Shown piece after piece: positions 1 to 7,227 of a stretch of 12,648 bases of DNA; within the stretch, counting starts at the first letter, position 1; every line of letters begins with the position of its first letter. The DNA lies in NCBI GenBank assembly GCA_031277995.1, contig JAITLH010000451.1, forward strand, positions 1 to 12,648. The letters run 5' to 3'. A program made the position numbers and the translations under genes. This stretch comes from Deltaproteobacteria bacterium. Lineage in GTDB: Bacteria > Desulfobacterota > Desulfarculia > Adiutricales > Adiutricaceae. The notes under the pieces are model-generated. The model did not search any database. It was not told the DNA's origin and was given only the letters and a program-made list of their open reading frames with translations.

Positions 1-139
1 TAGGCCCGCCCTTAAAAAATAGCAATTACTTATATCGTATGACAAAATATGCTTGAAGGGCATAATCATTTACGCTAGAATGATTACCAATCGACCTCCA
101 TAGCCCCCCCGGCAAGGCCTTCAAAGACCTGGAATTCTA

Positions 140-474
140 AAAAAGCCAGGCTTAATTGAGGGCATTCACGGGGGGGGAATTTAAAGTAGCCAGTTTATTC
201 GAGGGCGTTAACGGGAGGGGATTTAAAAAGCCCTTTTAATCATAGGCATTCAAGGGTGAGTATTTAAAGTCAACGGTTTATTCGAGGGCATTTACGGGAG
301 GTAATTTAAAAAAGCCCATTTAATCATAGGCATTCAATGGTGAGCATTTAAAGTCAACGGTTTATTCGAGGGCATTTACGGGAGGTAATTTAAAAAGCCC
401 GTTTAATCATAGGCATTCAAGGGTGGGCATTTAAAGTCAACGGTTTATTCGAGGGCATTCACGGGAGGGAATTT
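140..474. repeat. Alternating 41/42-bp tandem repeat array upstream of LysR gene
   Basis: Eight head-to-tail units can be read, starting near 140, 183, 225, 266, 308, 350, 392 and 433. Two types alternate. Type A (183, 266, 350, 433; 42 bp) has the core TTTATTCGAGGGCATT followed by a purine run GGGAGG. Type B (225, 308, 392; 41-42 bp) has TTTAATCATAGGCATTCAA followed by GGTG. The unit at 140 is a diverged relative. The A units at 266-307 and 350-391 are identical over 42 bp, so the higher-order period is about 84 bp and expansion was probably by A+B pairs. All units end in ATTT and begin with AAA. The last unit supplies the Shine-Dalgarno sequence of the LysR gene. There are no unique spacers, so this is not a CRISPR array, and the 41/42 mix breaks any reading frame. 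Confidence 0.93.
463..470 (+). promoter_or_regulatory. Ribosome binding site of LysR gene inside the last repeat unit
   Basis: The purine run GGGAGGGA lies 5 to 7 bases before the ATG at 476. The same run (GGGAGG followed by an AT stretch) sits at the matching place in the other type-A repeat units, so the array contains several copies of a Shine-Dalgarno-like element. Only this last one is followed by a start codon and an open frame. Confidence 0.75.
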
Positions 475-475
475 A

Positions 476-1357
476 ATGGAACTGCGGGTTTTGCGGTATT
501 TTCTGGCGGTCGCCGAGGCGGAGAGCATTTCCGGGGCGGCCCAATTTCTTCATCTCACCCAACCCACGTTATCGCGTCAACTTATGGACTTGGAGGAAGA
601 ACTAAGCGCCAAGCTCTTTATTCGGGGGCGCAAGGTGACCCTTACGGAAAAGGGCTTGTTACTGCGCGAAAGGGCCAGGGAAATCATCGAGCTTTCCGAC
701 AAGACGGCCGGGGAAATCTCGGCTCCCGACGAGACCTTGGCCGGAGATATCCATATAGGCGGCGGGGAAACCGACGCCATGCGGCTAGTCGCCAAAGTGG
801 CGGTGGATTTTAGGAAAAAATACCCCTTGGTGCGTTACCACCTGCATAGCGGAAACGCGGAGGACATATCGGACAGGCTCGACAAAGGGCTCTTGGATTT
901 TGGCCTGCTGATAACCCCGACGGATCTGCGCAAATATGATTCCATCCGTTTGCCCGCCTCAGACACCTGGGGCCTTCTATGCCGCAAAGACAGCCCCTTG
1001 GCCAAACTTAAGGCCATACGACCCAAGGACATCTGGGACTTGCCTCTGATAAGCTCTCACCGGCGTCTGGTGAGCGGGGAGCTTTCAAAATGGATCGGGC
1101 GGGATTATGAGAGCCTAAACGTTGTCGCGACCTACAATCTCATTTTTAACGCCGCCCTAATGGTTGAAGAGGGACTCGGCTACGCCCTTTGCCTTGACAA
1201 ACTCGTAAGCGCCGTGGGCAGCGAGACGATGTGCTTCAAACCCCTTAAGCCGCGTTTAGAATCGACCATAAAAATCGTTTGGAAAAAATACCAGATCTTC
1301 TCGCAATCGGCCGAGAAATTTTTGCTAAGTTTAAGGGACCAATGGGGCGAAGATTAA
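476..1357 (+). CDS. LysR-family transcriptional regulator
   Basis: A 293-residue protein of the usual LysR length. Residues 1-60 form the winged helix-turn-helix domain: the opening MELRVLRYFLAVAEAES, the recognition-helix stretch TQPTLSRQLMDLE (28-40) and the wing around KLFIRGRKVTLTEKG are typical. Residues from about 91 to 290 match the two-lobed periplasmic-binding-like effector domain (GDIHIGGGETDAM, LDFGLLIT, VEEGLGYALC). It should act in the cytoplasm as a tetrameric DNA-binding regulator answering a small molecule; the ligand cannot be inferred. The ATG is supported by the Shine-Dalgarno run at 463-470 and by the family N-terminus. Unlike many LysR genes it has no divergent partner in view; its upstream region is the tandem array. 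The next gene on the same strand is a DNA methyltransferase 457 bp away, so it is probably transcribed alone. Family call secure; target unknown. Confidence 0.95.
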   Translation: MELRVLRYFLAVAEAESISGAAQFLHLTQPTLSRQLMDLEEELSAKLFIRGRKVTLTEKGLLLRERAREIIELSDKTAGEISAPDETLAGDIHIGGGETDAMRLVAKVAVDFRKKYPLVRYHLHSGNAEDISDRLDKGLLDFGLLITPTDLRKYDSIRLPASDTWGLLCRKDSPLAKLKAIRPKDIWDLPLISSHRRLVSGELSKWIGRDYESLNVVATYNLIFNAALMVEEGLGYALCLDKLVSAVGSETMCFKPLKPRLESTIKIVWKKYQIFSQSAEKFLLSLRDQWGED

Positions 1358-1814
1358 AAACCCCCCCTTCTCGACCAAAAAAAATCCCCCCCAAAATTGT
1401 CATGGCCTCCAGGCTACGTAACCCAAAAACCCTAAGCCCACCCCAAAACCGGCCCGTAAACGGCCAAAATAGCCCCCAGGCGGCGTTGGGCAGACACAGA
1501 TCGCGCAAACACCATCCTAGGCCAAGGGCCCCCAATCGTTCCCGGACCCCTTGTTGGGCCTTTCCAAGTCAGCCTAAGCGCGTGGCCATCCCATAAAAAT
1601 CCAAGCCCGGCTTATGACAAACCAAAAATTAAATCGTCAGCTCGGGGAGGGCGGGGTCCGAGATAAGTTTCGAAGGGCTTGAAAAAAATTCCAACAAAAG
1701 TTTAGGCTAAAAAACACATATGGGGAAAACATCAAATTTTGATTGTCATTTCCTTGGCGTTTTGCTATCGTGCGATTGGGCACAAAACCAAACCGATGGC
1801 GGGATTGACTTACC
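1358..1814. other. Gene-free spacer between LysR and methyltransferase genes
   Basis: This 457-bp stretch is rich in C and A runs on the plus strand. The small open frames in it have no recognisable domain and are composed of low-complexity P/R/K-rich sequence. No convincing terminator follows the LysR stop codon. From about 1690 the sequence becomes AT-rich and contains the candidate promoter described separately. Confidence 0.6.
1743..1771 (+). promoter_or_regulatory. Candidate sigma-70 promoter for the methyltransferase gene
   Basis: TTGTCA (1743-1748, one mismatch to the -35 consensus) is followed after 17 bases by TATCGT (1766-1771, two mismatches to the -10 consensus). It sits in an AT-rich patch 43 bases before the ATG at 1815, a sensible distance. 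This is a motif match only. Confidence 0.4.
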
Positions 1815-3413
1815 ATGGAAAAGCGCGAGGGCGGAATCGAACCTATTCTGGGTTTAAACGAAGCGGTGGAAACCAGTCGCCTTGGTTTACAAAAAGATCT
1901 TGACGGGCGTAAAACGCTTGAGGAACGTCGAAAACTGGGGCAATTCGCCACCCCTACGGCGCTGGCCCGAGAAATCGTCTCCTTTGGCCTTAAGCATATC
2001 GATTGCCCGGATGACGTTAGGTTTTTTGACCCGGCTTTTGGCACCTGGGCATTTTATTCGGCCCTCCTGAACCTAACCGATAGCCGTAACGTTTCCGCTG
2101 CCACGGGGCTTGAAATCGACCCCTTATTCGCCAAGGCGGCCGGTAAACTTTTTAAAGGATTTAACATTACGATTCTAAAGGCCGATTTTATTCAAACGGA
2201 GCCATTCGATAACCATAACTTGATAATTTGCAATCCGCCTTACGTTAGGCATCATTTGATCGACCCCGATAAGAAAATCCCGCTTAAACTGAAAACCCAA
2301 CAAATTTCCGGGGTTAATTTATCCGGGCTGGCCGGTTTGTATTGCCATTTTCTTTTGCGTTCGATTCAATGGATGGCCGATGGCGCCATCGCCGGTTGGC
2401 TTATTCCAAGCGAATTCATGGACGTGAATTACGGGAAGGCCGTTAAAGAATTCCTGCTAACGAAAACCGATCTTTTTAGGATACACAGATTTGATTTAAA
2501 CGATCTTCAGTTTGAAGACGCCCTGGTTTCCTCGGCGGTCGTCTGGTTTAGAAAGGGCCTATCAAACTCCGAAAGCGTGGATTTTAGTTTCGGCGATTCA
2601 TTGGCGGCGCCAAAAGTCATCAAAAAAATCAACAAAGCCGACCTACGCCCGGAGGCCAAGTGGAATCGCCTTTCTTTTGGGCCGCCCCAAAGCCGCGATG
2701 AGAACCAAAATTCATCGGCTCCCAAGTTAAAGGACTATTTTGAGGTCAAACGCGGCATCGCCACGGGCGCCAACGATTTTTTTATCCTGGAGGAAACCCG
2801 AATCCACGAATTGGGCTTACCCATCGGTTTTTTTCGTCCCATTTTACCCAGCGTTCGATTTTTAAAGACCCTGGAGATCGACTCGGACGATTTTGGCAAC
2901 CCGATATTGCCTAAACGCTTGTTTCTGCTCGATTGCCACTTAAGCGAAGGCGAAATACAAAAAAACCATCCCCGTCTCTGGCAATACCTTGAAAGCGGCC
3001 GTCAAAAAGTGGCCAACGGATACTTGTGCGGCCGCAGAAAACGCTGGTACTTTCAGGAACAAAGACCGGAGGTGCCCCTTTTTGCTTTTTCTTACATGGG
3101 CCGACAAACCGACCAAACCAAAAGCGCTTTTCGGTTTATACTTAACAATTCAAAAGCCATCGTTTCCAATTCCTACCTGGCCCTTTATCCAAAGCGAAAC
3201 TTGAAAGATTGCCTTAACCGAAATCCCGTATTAAAAAAACTAATTTGGAAGTCGCTAAACGACCTAACCCCAGAAAATATCCATCCCCTGGGCCGGGTCT
3301 ACGGTGGCGGATTAAACAAAGTTGAGCCAAGGGAACTATTAAACCTTAGCGTACCGTTTCTTAAAAATATTCTTCCCAAAATTCCAATTTCCAGCCCCGC
3401 CCCGCCATCGTAA
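1815..3413 (+). CDS. TaqI/Eco57I-type adenine-N6 DNA methyltransferase, orphan, altered motif I
   Basis: A 532-residue class I SAM-dependent methyltransferase predicted to methylate the N6 of adenine in a specific site. In order: motif X GQFATP (42-47), motif I DPAFGTWAF (72-80), the motif II acidic region GLEIDP (98-103), catalytic motif IV NPPY (140-143), then from about residue 300 a TaqI-like target-recognition domain with RGIATGANDFF (313-323) and a C-terminal GRVYGGGLNKVEPRELLNL block (493-511) that I associate with this group. The order X-I-IV-recognition domain is that of gamma-type enzymes. Motif I normally reads DPA-x-G-x-G; here the last glycine is tryptophan (codon TGG, one base from GGG), which could weaken SAM binding although the frame is otherwise intact. 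The ATG at 1815 has only a weak upstream purine run (GGCGGG). No nuclease gene lies on either side, so this is probably a solitary methylase or the remnant of a restriction system. Recognition site unknown. Confidence 0.9.
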   Translation: MEKREGGIEPILGLNEAVETSRLGLQKDLDGRKTLEERRKLGQFATPTALAREIVSFGLKHIDCPDDVRFFDPAFGTWAFYSALLNLTDSRNVSAATGLEIDPLFAKAAGKLFKGFNITILKADFIQTEPFDNHNLIICNPPYVRHHLIDPDKKIPLKLKTQQISGVNLSGLAGLYCHFLLRSIQWMADGAIAGWLIPSEFMDVNYGKAVKEFLLTKTDLFRIHRFDLNDLQFEDALVSSAVVWFRKGLSNSESVDFSFGDSLAAPKVIKKINKADLRPEAKWNRLSFGPPQSRDENQNSSAPKLKDYFEVKRGIATGANDFFILEETRIHELGLPIGFFRPILPSVRFLKTLEIDSDDFGNPILPKRLFLLDCHLSEGEIQKNHPRLWQYLESGRQKVANGYLCGRRKRWYFQEQRPEVPLFAFSYMGRQTDQTKSAFRFILNNSKAIVSNSYLALYPKRNLKDCLNRNPVLKKLIWKSLNDLTPENIHPLGRVYGGGLNKVEPRELLNLSVPFLKNILPKIPISSPAPPS

Positions 3414-3712
3414 AGATAAAGTTCATTTTCGCTATACCCATTAGGCCAATTAAAAGAACTTGCCAAACCAATCGCCATAAAACCCAAACCTAAAGCGCCC
3501 CAGGTTTACGGTTCTTACGCCCGAGCCAAAACCACCTAAAAAAGCCATCTCGGTTTTTTTATCGCCCAACCGATTCGCCGGCCCACGGTATCCCCTGGTT
3601 TTATTGATTTGGCCAATGGCTTCCAGCCCCCTAATAATGGTAGCCCCAAACGCGCCCTGCCCCTGCCGAACCTCTCTAAACCCGCCCTCTTTCGACCAGC
3701 CGCCCCCAATCC

Positions 3713-3824
3713 CATCCGACCTTTCCCGTTCTTTCCCTCTACCCAGCCGTCCTTCCACATTCTTTCCCTCTACCCAGCCTTCCCCAGCCTTTCCCCCACA
3801 TCCGACCTTTCCCATTCTTTCCCC
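3713..3824. repeat. Nested C/T-rich direct repeats
   Basis: A 24-base element beginning TTCTTTCCCTCTACCCAGCC occurs at 3729-3752 and 3760-3783 (offset 31, one mismatch near its end). A second 25-base element beginning CATCCGACCTTTCCC occurs at 3713-3737 and 3799-3823 (offset 86, one mismatch). The tract is almost purely C and T on the plus strand with scattered A and G. No coding sense is apparent. Confidence 0.8.
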
Positions 3825-4160
3825 CCAGACGCCGGCAAGGATAACCGCGTCAAGCGACCCTCGGTTAAGCCATTTTCCGCCCCAAGCCGCTTACTTAAAT
3901 TAGGCTAGCCTTTTGGGGGAGGTTTTACAAATTCTTTAATTATCGTTAACCATTTTTTCGCGCCACGCCCTTAAACTTCAAAGAGATCCAACTTGAGCCA
4001 TGACCTTCAATGCCCCCCTTGGCCCAGGTTTTTTTTCGCTTAAGGATCGTCTTGGTCCCAGGATTTCAAGGCCCCAAAACGTTCCGGTCTCAAAGGACGT
4101 TTTTTTTGGTCAGCCTCCGCTTCCAGTCGATTATCCCTTTAATAATCTAACAATTACATC

Positions 4161-4166
4161 AAGGAG
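4161..4166 (+). promoter_or_regulatory. Strong ribosome binding site of the binding-protein gene
   Basis: AAGGAG lies 8 bases before the ATG at 4175 and fixes that start over the overlapping out-of-frame reading frame that begins at 4000. Confidence 0.85.
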
Positions 4167-4174
4167 TTTTCCGG

Positions 4175-5215
4175 ATGGGAAAGAAAGTTTCGTCCTTTCT
4201 CTTCGCCTTTCTGTTTATGGGCGTTGAGGCTTTTGTCTTTGCCTTACTGCTTATGGGCTCTCCGGCCCTGGCCCAGAACCAAACGGCGGTTTGTTACAAC
4301 TGCCCGCCCGAGTGGGCCGGGTGGGGTTCGCAATTGGAACTCATTAAAACCGAAACCGGCATAACCGTCCCCATGGATAACAAGAACTCGGGACAGTCGG
4401 TTTCTCAGCTCATAGCCGAGAAAAACAACCCCGTGGCCGACGTTAGCTATTTGGGCATATCATTTGCCATAAACGCCATTCGCGAGGAAGTCATAACCAC
4501 TTACAAAGGCAAGGGCTGGGAATCGGTCCCGGCCAATCTTAAGGACCCCGACGGGTATTGGGTAACCATCCACTCCGGATCGCTTGGTTTGATGATTAAC
4601 GTCGACGCCTTGGAAGGCAAACCCATCCCCAAATCATGGAAAGATCTTTTGGATCCCCAGTATAAGGGTTTGGTGGGTTTTTTGGATCCCGGTTCGGCTT
4701 TCGTTGGTTACGTTGGGGCCGTGGCCATAAATGAGGCTTTGGGCGGTAACCTTGATAACTTTGACCCGGCCATTAACTTTTTTAAGGAACTTAAGAAAAA
4801 CGATCCCATCATCCCCATGCAAACCTCATACGCCAGAGTCCTTTCCGGCGAGATCCCCATTCTCCTGGATTACGATTTTAACGCCTACCGGGCCAAGTTT
4901 ACCGACAAGGCCAACGTCGATTTTGTAATTCCCGCCGAGGGTTCCATCATGGTTCCCTACGTTATGACCTTGGTCAAAAACGCTCCCCATGAGGCGAACG
5001 GCAAGGCGGTCATAGACTTTGTCCTAAGCGACAAGGGCCAGAAACTATGGGCCGAAAATTATTTAAGGCCGGTCCATATCGAGGCCATGACCCCCGAGAT
5101 AGCCAAGTTTTTCCTCCCAGATAGCGAATACAAGAAAGTGGGCACGGTCGATTACGCCAAAATGGCCGAGGCCCAAAAAGCCTTCACCGAAAGGTATTTG
5201 GCCGAGGTCCAATAA
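4175..5215 (+). CDS. Periplasmic ABC-transporter substrate-binding protein (AEP/polyamine/Fe(III) type)
   Basis: A 346-residue extracellular solute-binding protein. Residues 1-33 form a Sec signal peptide: basic MGKK, a long hydrophobic core and a cleavage site after ALA (31-33). There is no lipobox cysteine at the cleavage point, so the mature protein should be free in the periplasm. The mature start has a CYNC pair (C40, C43) before PPEWAGWG. The body has the type-II two-lobe binding fold pattern seen in family 1/6 binding proteins: NSGQSVSQLIAEK, ADVSYLGISFAI, GSLGLMINVDAL, GFLDPGSAFVGYVGA and LLDYDFNAYRAKF. Relatives are often annotated as 2-aminoethylphosphonate, spermidine/putrescine or iron binding proteins. 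The YLG and DYDFNAY segments probably lie near the ligand, but ligand identity cannot be read. It is first in the transporter set and is followed by a 204-bp gap with a 9-bp repeat, then the permeases. Confidence 0.93.
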   Translation: MGKKVSSFLFAFLFMGVEAFVFALLLMGSPALAQNQTAVCYNCPPEWAGWGSQLELIKTETGITVPMDNKNSGQSVSQLIAEKNNPVADVSYLGISFAINAIREEVITTYKGKGWESVPANLKDPDGYWVTIHSGSLGLMINVDALEGKPIPKSWKDLLDPQYKGLVGFLDPGSAFVGYVGAVAINEALGGNLDNFDPAINFFKELKKNDPIIPMQTSYARVLSGEIPILLDYDFNAYRAKFTDKANVDFVIPAEGSIMVPYVMTLVKNAPHEANGKAVIDFVLSDKGQKLWAENYLRPVHIEAMTPEIAKFFLPDSEYKKVGTVDYAKMAEAQKAFTERYLAEVQ

Positions 5216-5221
5216 CCCTTT

Positions 5222-5347
5222 TCGAGACAGTCGAGACGGTCAAGATAGATGAAATAGACCCGATAGGCGCGACAAACTGGCCAGGCCAGATAGGCAAGAT
5301 AGGCTAGGCCAGCTAGGCCAGATAAGCCAGATAGGCCGGATAGTCTG
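5222..5347. repeat. Fourteen-copy degenerate 9-bp tandem repeat
   Basis: Counting in nines from 5222 gives an unbroken register: TCGAGACAG, then TCGAGACGG, then TCAAGATAG and so on, drifting to GCCAGATAG (5285), GCTAGGCCA twice (5303, 5312) and GATAGGCCG (5330). Units diverge gradually along the array, as expected for old replication slippage. All three plus-strand frames contain stop codons, so it is not a coding tail of the upstream gene. It lies in the 204-bp gap between the binding-protein and first permease genes. Confidence 0.85.
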
Positions 5348-5419
5348 GGCCTTTTAGCGGTGGGTTAAATTTCTTAGCCCCTCCTTATCAATCGCCCTTA
5401 CATATGCTTAGGAGAAACC

Positions 5420-6238
5420 ATGGCCAGGCGTTCATTTCTGGCGATTTCGCTCATGCCGGCTTTGATCGTGTTTCTGGCCTTTTTCCTTTTGCCCATGGCC
5501 AAGCTTATCCCCATCTCGCTCTCTTCGCCTCTGGGCTGGAAGATCTATTTCTCGGTTTTATCCAACCCCAGGTATTTGCAAAGCCTAAGGGACACGGCCA
5601 TTCTCTCGGCCGCCGTGACCTTGGCCGCCCTGGCCCTGGGAGGCATGTCGGGCATATTTCTCGAACGGGCCCGCTTTAAGGGCCGCGAGGTCATGATCGC
5701 CGCCCTCACCTTGCCTTTGTCCTTCCCGGGGGTGGTGGTGGGTTTTATGGTCATCCTTTGGGGCGGTCGTTTGGGCCTTTTGGGTACCATCACCAACGCC
5801 CTTTTTGGCCACAAGCTGGTCTTCGCCTATTCGACCGCCGGCCTTTTCGTCGGCTATCTCTACTTTTCCATTCCCCGGGTGGTTTTGACGGTCATGGCCG
5901 CGGCTGGAAAGCTTGAAAAAGCCCGGGAAGAGGCGGCCAGGACTTTGGGTTCCGGGCCCTTTAAGGCCCTTAAGGACGTCACCCTCCCGGCCCTATGGCC
6001 CTCGTTTTTTTCCACGGGGGCCATTTGCCTGGCCACTTCCATGGGCGCCTTCGGGACGGCCTTCACCTTGGCCACCGACATAAACGTCCTACCCATAGTC
6101 ATTTATACCGAATACACCCTTTTGGCCAACCTGGGGGTAGCCTCGGCCCTTTCCTTAATCCTGGGCCTAATAACTTGGCTAATCCTCTGGACGGTCAGGG
6201 TAATAAGCGGTCTTGAGCCCGAGGGAACCGGGGTCTAA
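5420..6238 (+). CDS. ABC-transporter permease, first subunit
   Basis: A 272-residue inner-membrane permease of the binding-protein-dependent type. About six hydrophobic segments are visible: roughly 6-30, 58-80, 92-114, 133-160, 197-218 and 238-262. The cytoplasmic EAA loop that docks on the ATPase is clear at residues 170-195 (EEAARTLGSGPFKALK and then LPALWPS), with the conserved glycine and LP. Its length is typical for a PhnU/PotB-like subunit. The ATG at 5420 has a GGAG at 5411-5414. It should pair with the second permease, encoded 142 bp downstream, to form the channel. The 204-bp gap before it suggests that the permease genes may be translated at a different level from the binding protein, as is usual for such systems. 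Confidence 0.93.
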   Translation: MARRSFLAISLMPALIVFLAFFLLPMAKLIPISLSSPLGWKIYFSVLSNPRYLQSLRDTAILSAAVTLAALALGGMSGIFLERARFKGREVMIAALTLPLSFPGVVVGFMVILWGGRLGLLGTITNALFGHKLVFAYSTAGLFVGYLYFSIPRVVLTVMAAAGKLEKAREEAARTLGSGPFKALKDVTLPALWPSFFSTGAICLATSMGAFGTAFTLATDINVLPIVIYTEYTLLANLGVASALSLILGLITWLILWTVRVISGLEPEGTGV

Positions 6239-6380
6239 TCGAACCCGCTGGCCCGCGCCCAGGGCCGGGCCAATTAAGGCCTAAACCAGTTAGCTTAAAT
6301 GGCCCAATAATCACGATGGCTTACCGGCCCATGGGGCCGTTTAGCTTGCCCAGAGGCCGCCAGTCGGAAGGCAGAGAGGA

Positions 6381-7184
6381 ATGAAAAAAGGGTTTTTCTT
6401 TTACTTCCAGTTTGGGATTACGAGTCTTACCTGCGTTTTTTTGATCGCCCCCGTTTTTTACACGGTGGGCATAGCCCTAATGAAAAACGCTTTTCAGGGT
6501 TTTAAATCGGGCCTGACTTTGGAATGGTTGGCTAAGGTCCTAAGCCTTTACGGAGACACCATCGTCAGGGGTCTTTTAATCGCCCTGGGCACCCTTTTCA
6601 TTTGTATTTTGGCCGGCATTCCCGCGGCCTACGCCCTGGTCAAATCCGGAAAATCCAGGTTCGTATCCGGCCTGGAGGAAGCCCTGGTCCTCCCCCTCAC
6701 CGTTCCGGGATTATCCATTGGCCTGGGAATACTCCTCACCTGGGGCGGCAATGATTGGTTTAGAAAGAGTTCTTTTTTTATCATGGCCGGGCACGCGGTT
6801 TTTTGCTTACCCTTCATGGTTCGCTCCGTCGCCGCGATCTTGAGGACGATTCCCCTAAGCCTTTACGAGGAAGCCGCGGCCACCTTGGGGGCGGGATTTT
6901 TTAGAAGGTTTTTCCAGATCGTGACCCCCGCGGCCGCCCCGGGCATCTTGGCCGGGGCCCTACAAGTTCTGGCCTTATCATTGGGAGAGTTTAACATAAC
7001 CTGGATGCTACAAACGCCCTTTACCAGAACCCTTCCCGTGGGCCTGGCCGATAGTTACGCCTCGATGCGACTTGAGATCGGCTCGGCCTACACCTTGATA
7101 TTTTTGGTCCTGATCGTCCCTTTGCTGGTCCTGGCCCAAAAGTTACCCAGCCTCATGGCCAAAGTCCTGGGGCCCAAGCGATAA
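6381..7184 (+). CDS. ABC-transporter permease, second subunit
   Basis: A 267-residue inner-membrane permease, partner of the preceding one. Hydrophobic segments lie near 12-34, 62-86, 100-120, 130-152, 188-202 and 235-252. The EAA loop is at 163-188 (EEAAATLGAGFFRRFF, then VTPAAAPG). GEFNITWMLQ (202-211) and TRTLPVGLADSYAS (215-228) resemble the C-terminal part of PhnV/PotC-like permeases. The ATG at 6381 directly follows GAGAGGA; the GGAAG at 6366-6370 is better spaced and may be the working Shine-Dalgarno. The 142-bp gap before it has no gene. The ATPase gene follows after 43 bp, consistent with one transcript. Confidence 0.92.
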   Translation: MKKGFFFYFQFGITSLTCVFLIAPVFYTVGIALMKNAFQGFKSGLTLEWLAKVLSLYGDTIVRGLLIALGTLFICILAGIPAAYALVKSGKSRFVSGLEEALVLPLTVPGLSIGLGILLTWGGNDWFRKSSFFIMAGHAVFCLPFMVRSVAAILRTIPLSLYEEAAATLGAGFFRRFFQIVTPAAAPGILAGALQVLALSLGEFNITWMLQTPFTRTLPVGLADSYASMRLEIGSAYTLIFLVLIVPLLVLAQKLPSLMAKVLGPKR

Positions 7185-7227
7185 AAAAGCCCTTTAAGCT
7201 CCAGAAACCAAAACGAGGATACAAACC

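Larger units (their letters stand above)
3414..4174. other. Gene-free, pyrimidine-rich spacer between methyltransferase and transporter genes
   Basis: This is 761 bp with no supportable gene. Open frames on both strands (for example minus strand 3450-3815, plus strand 3604-3908) are low-complexity products of a C/T-rich strand and overlap each other in several frames. A restriction endonuclease partner would be expected here, but none is readable. The stretch holds the C/T-rich direct repeats at 3713-3824 and a 10-bp perfect palindrome AGGCTAGCCT at 3902-3911. The last 30 bases lead into the strong ribosome binding site of the binding-protein gene. Confidence 0.6.

Noticed and set aside
63..86. 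8-bp inverted repeat TAATCATT ... AATGATTA near the left edge
   Set aside because: It is short, AT-rich and has no T tract or neighbouring gene that gives it a role.
140..474. CRISPR array
   Set aside because: Units are contiguous and similar along their whole length, with no unique spacers and no cas genes.
3516..3560. Possible terminator after the methyltransferase (CCGAG ... CTCGG then T run)
   Set aside because: The stem is only 5 bp with a 23-base loop, and it lies over 100 bp after the stop codon. Too weak to list.
3450..3815. Minus-strand 121-codon frame in the spacer after the methyltransferase, considered as a decayed nuclease
   Set aside because: The first half is Gly/Lys/Arg/Glu low complexity from the C/T-rich repeats, and the rest shows no nuclease motif such as PD-(D/E)xK. 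Overlapping frames on both strands are equally open.
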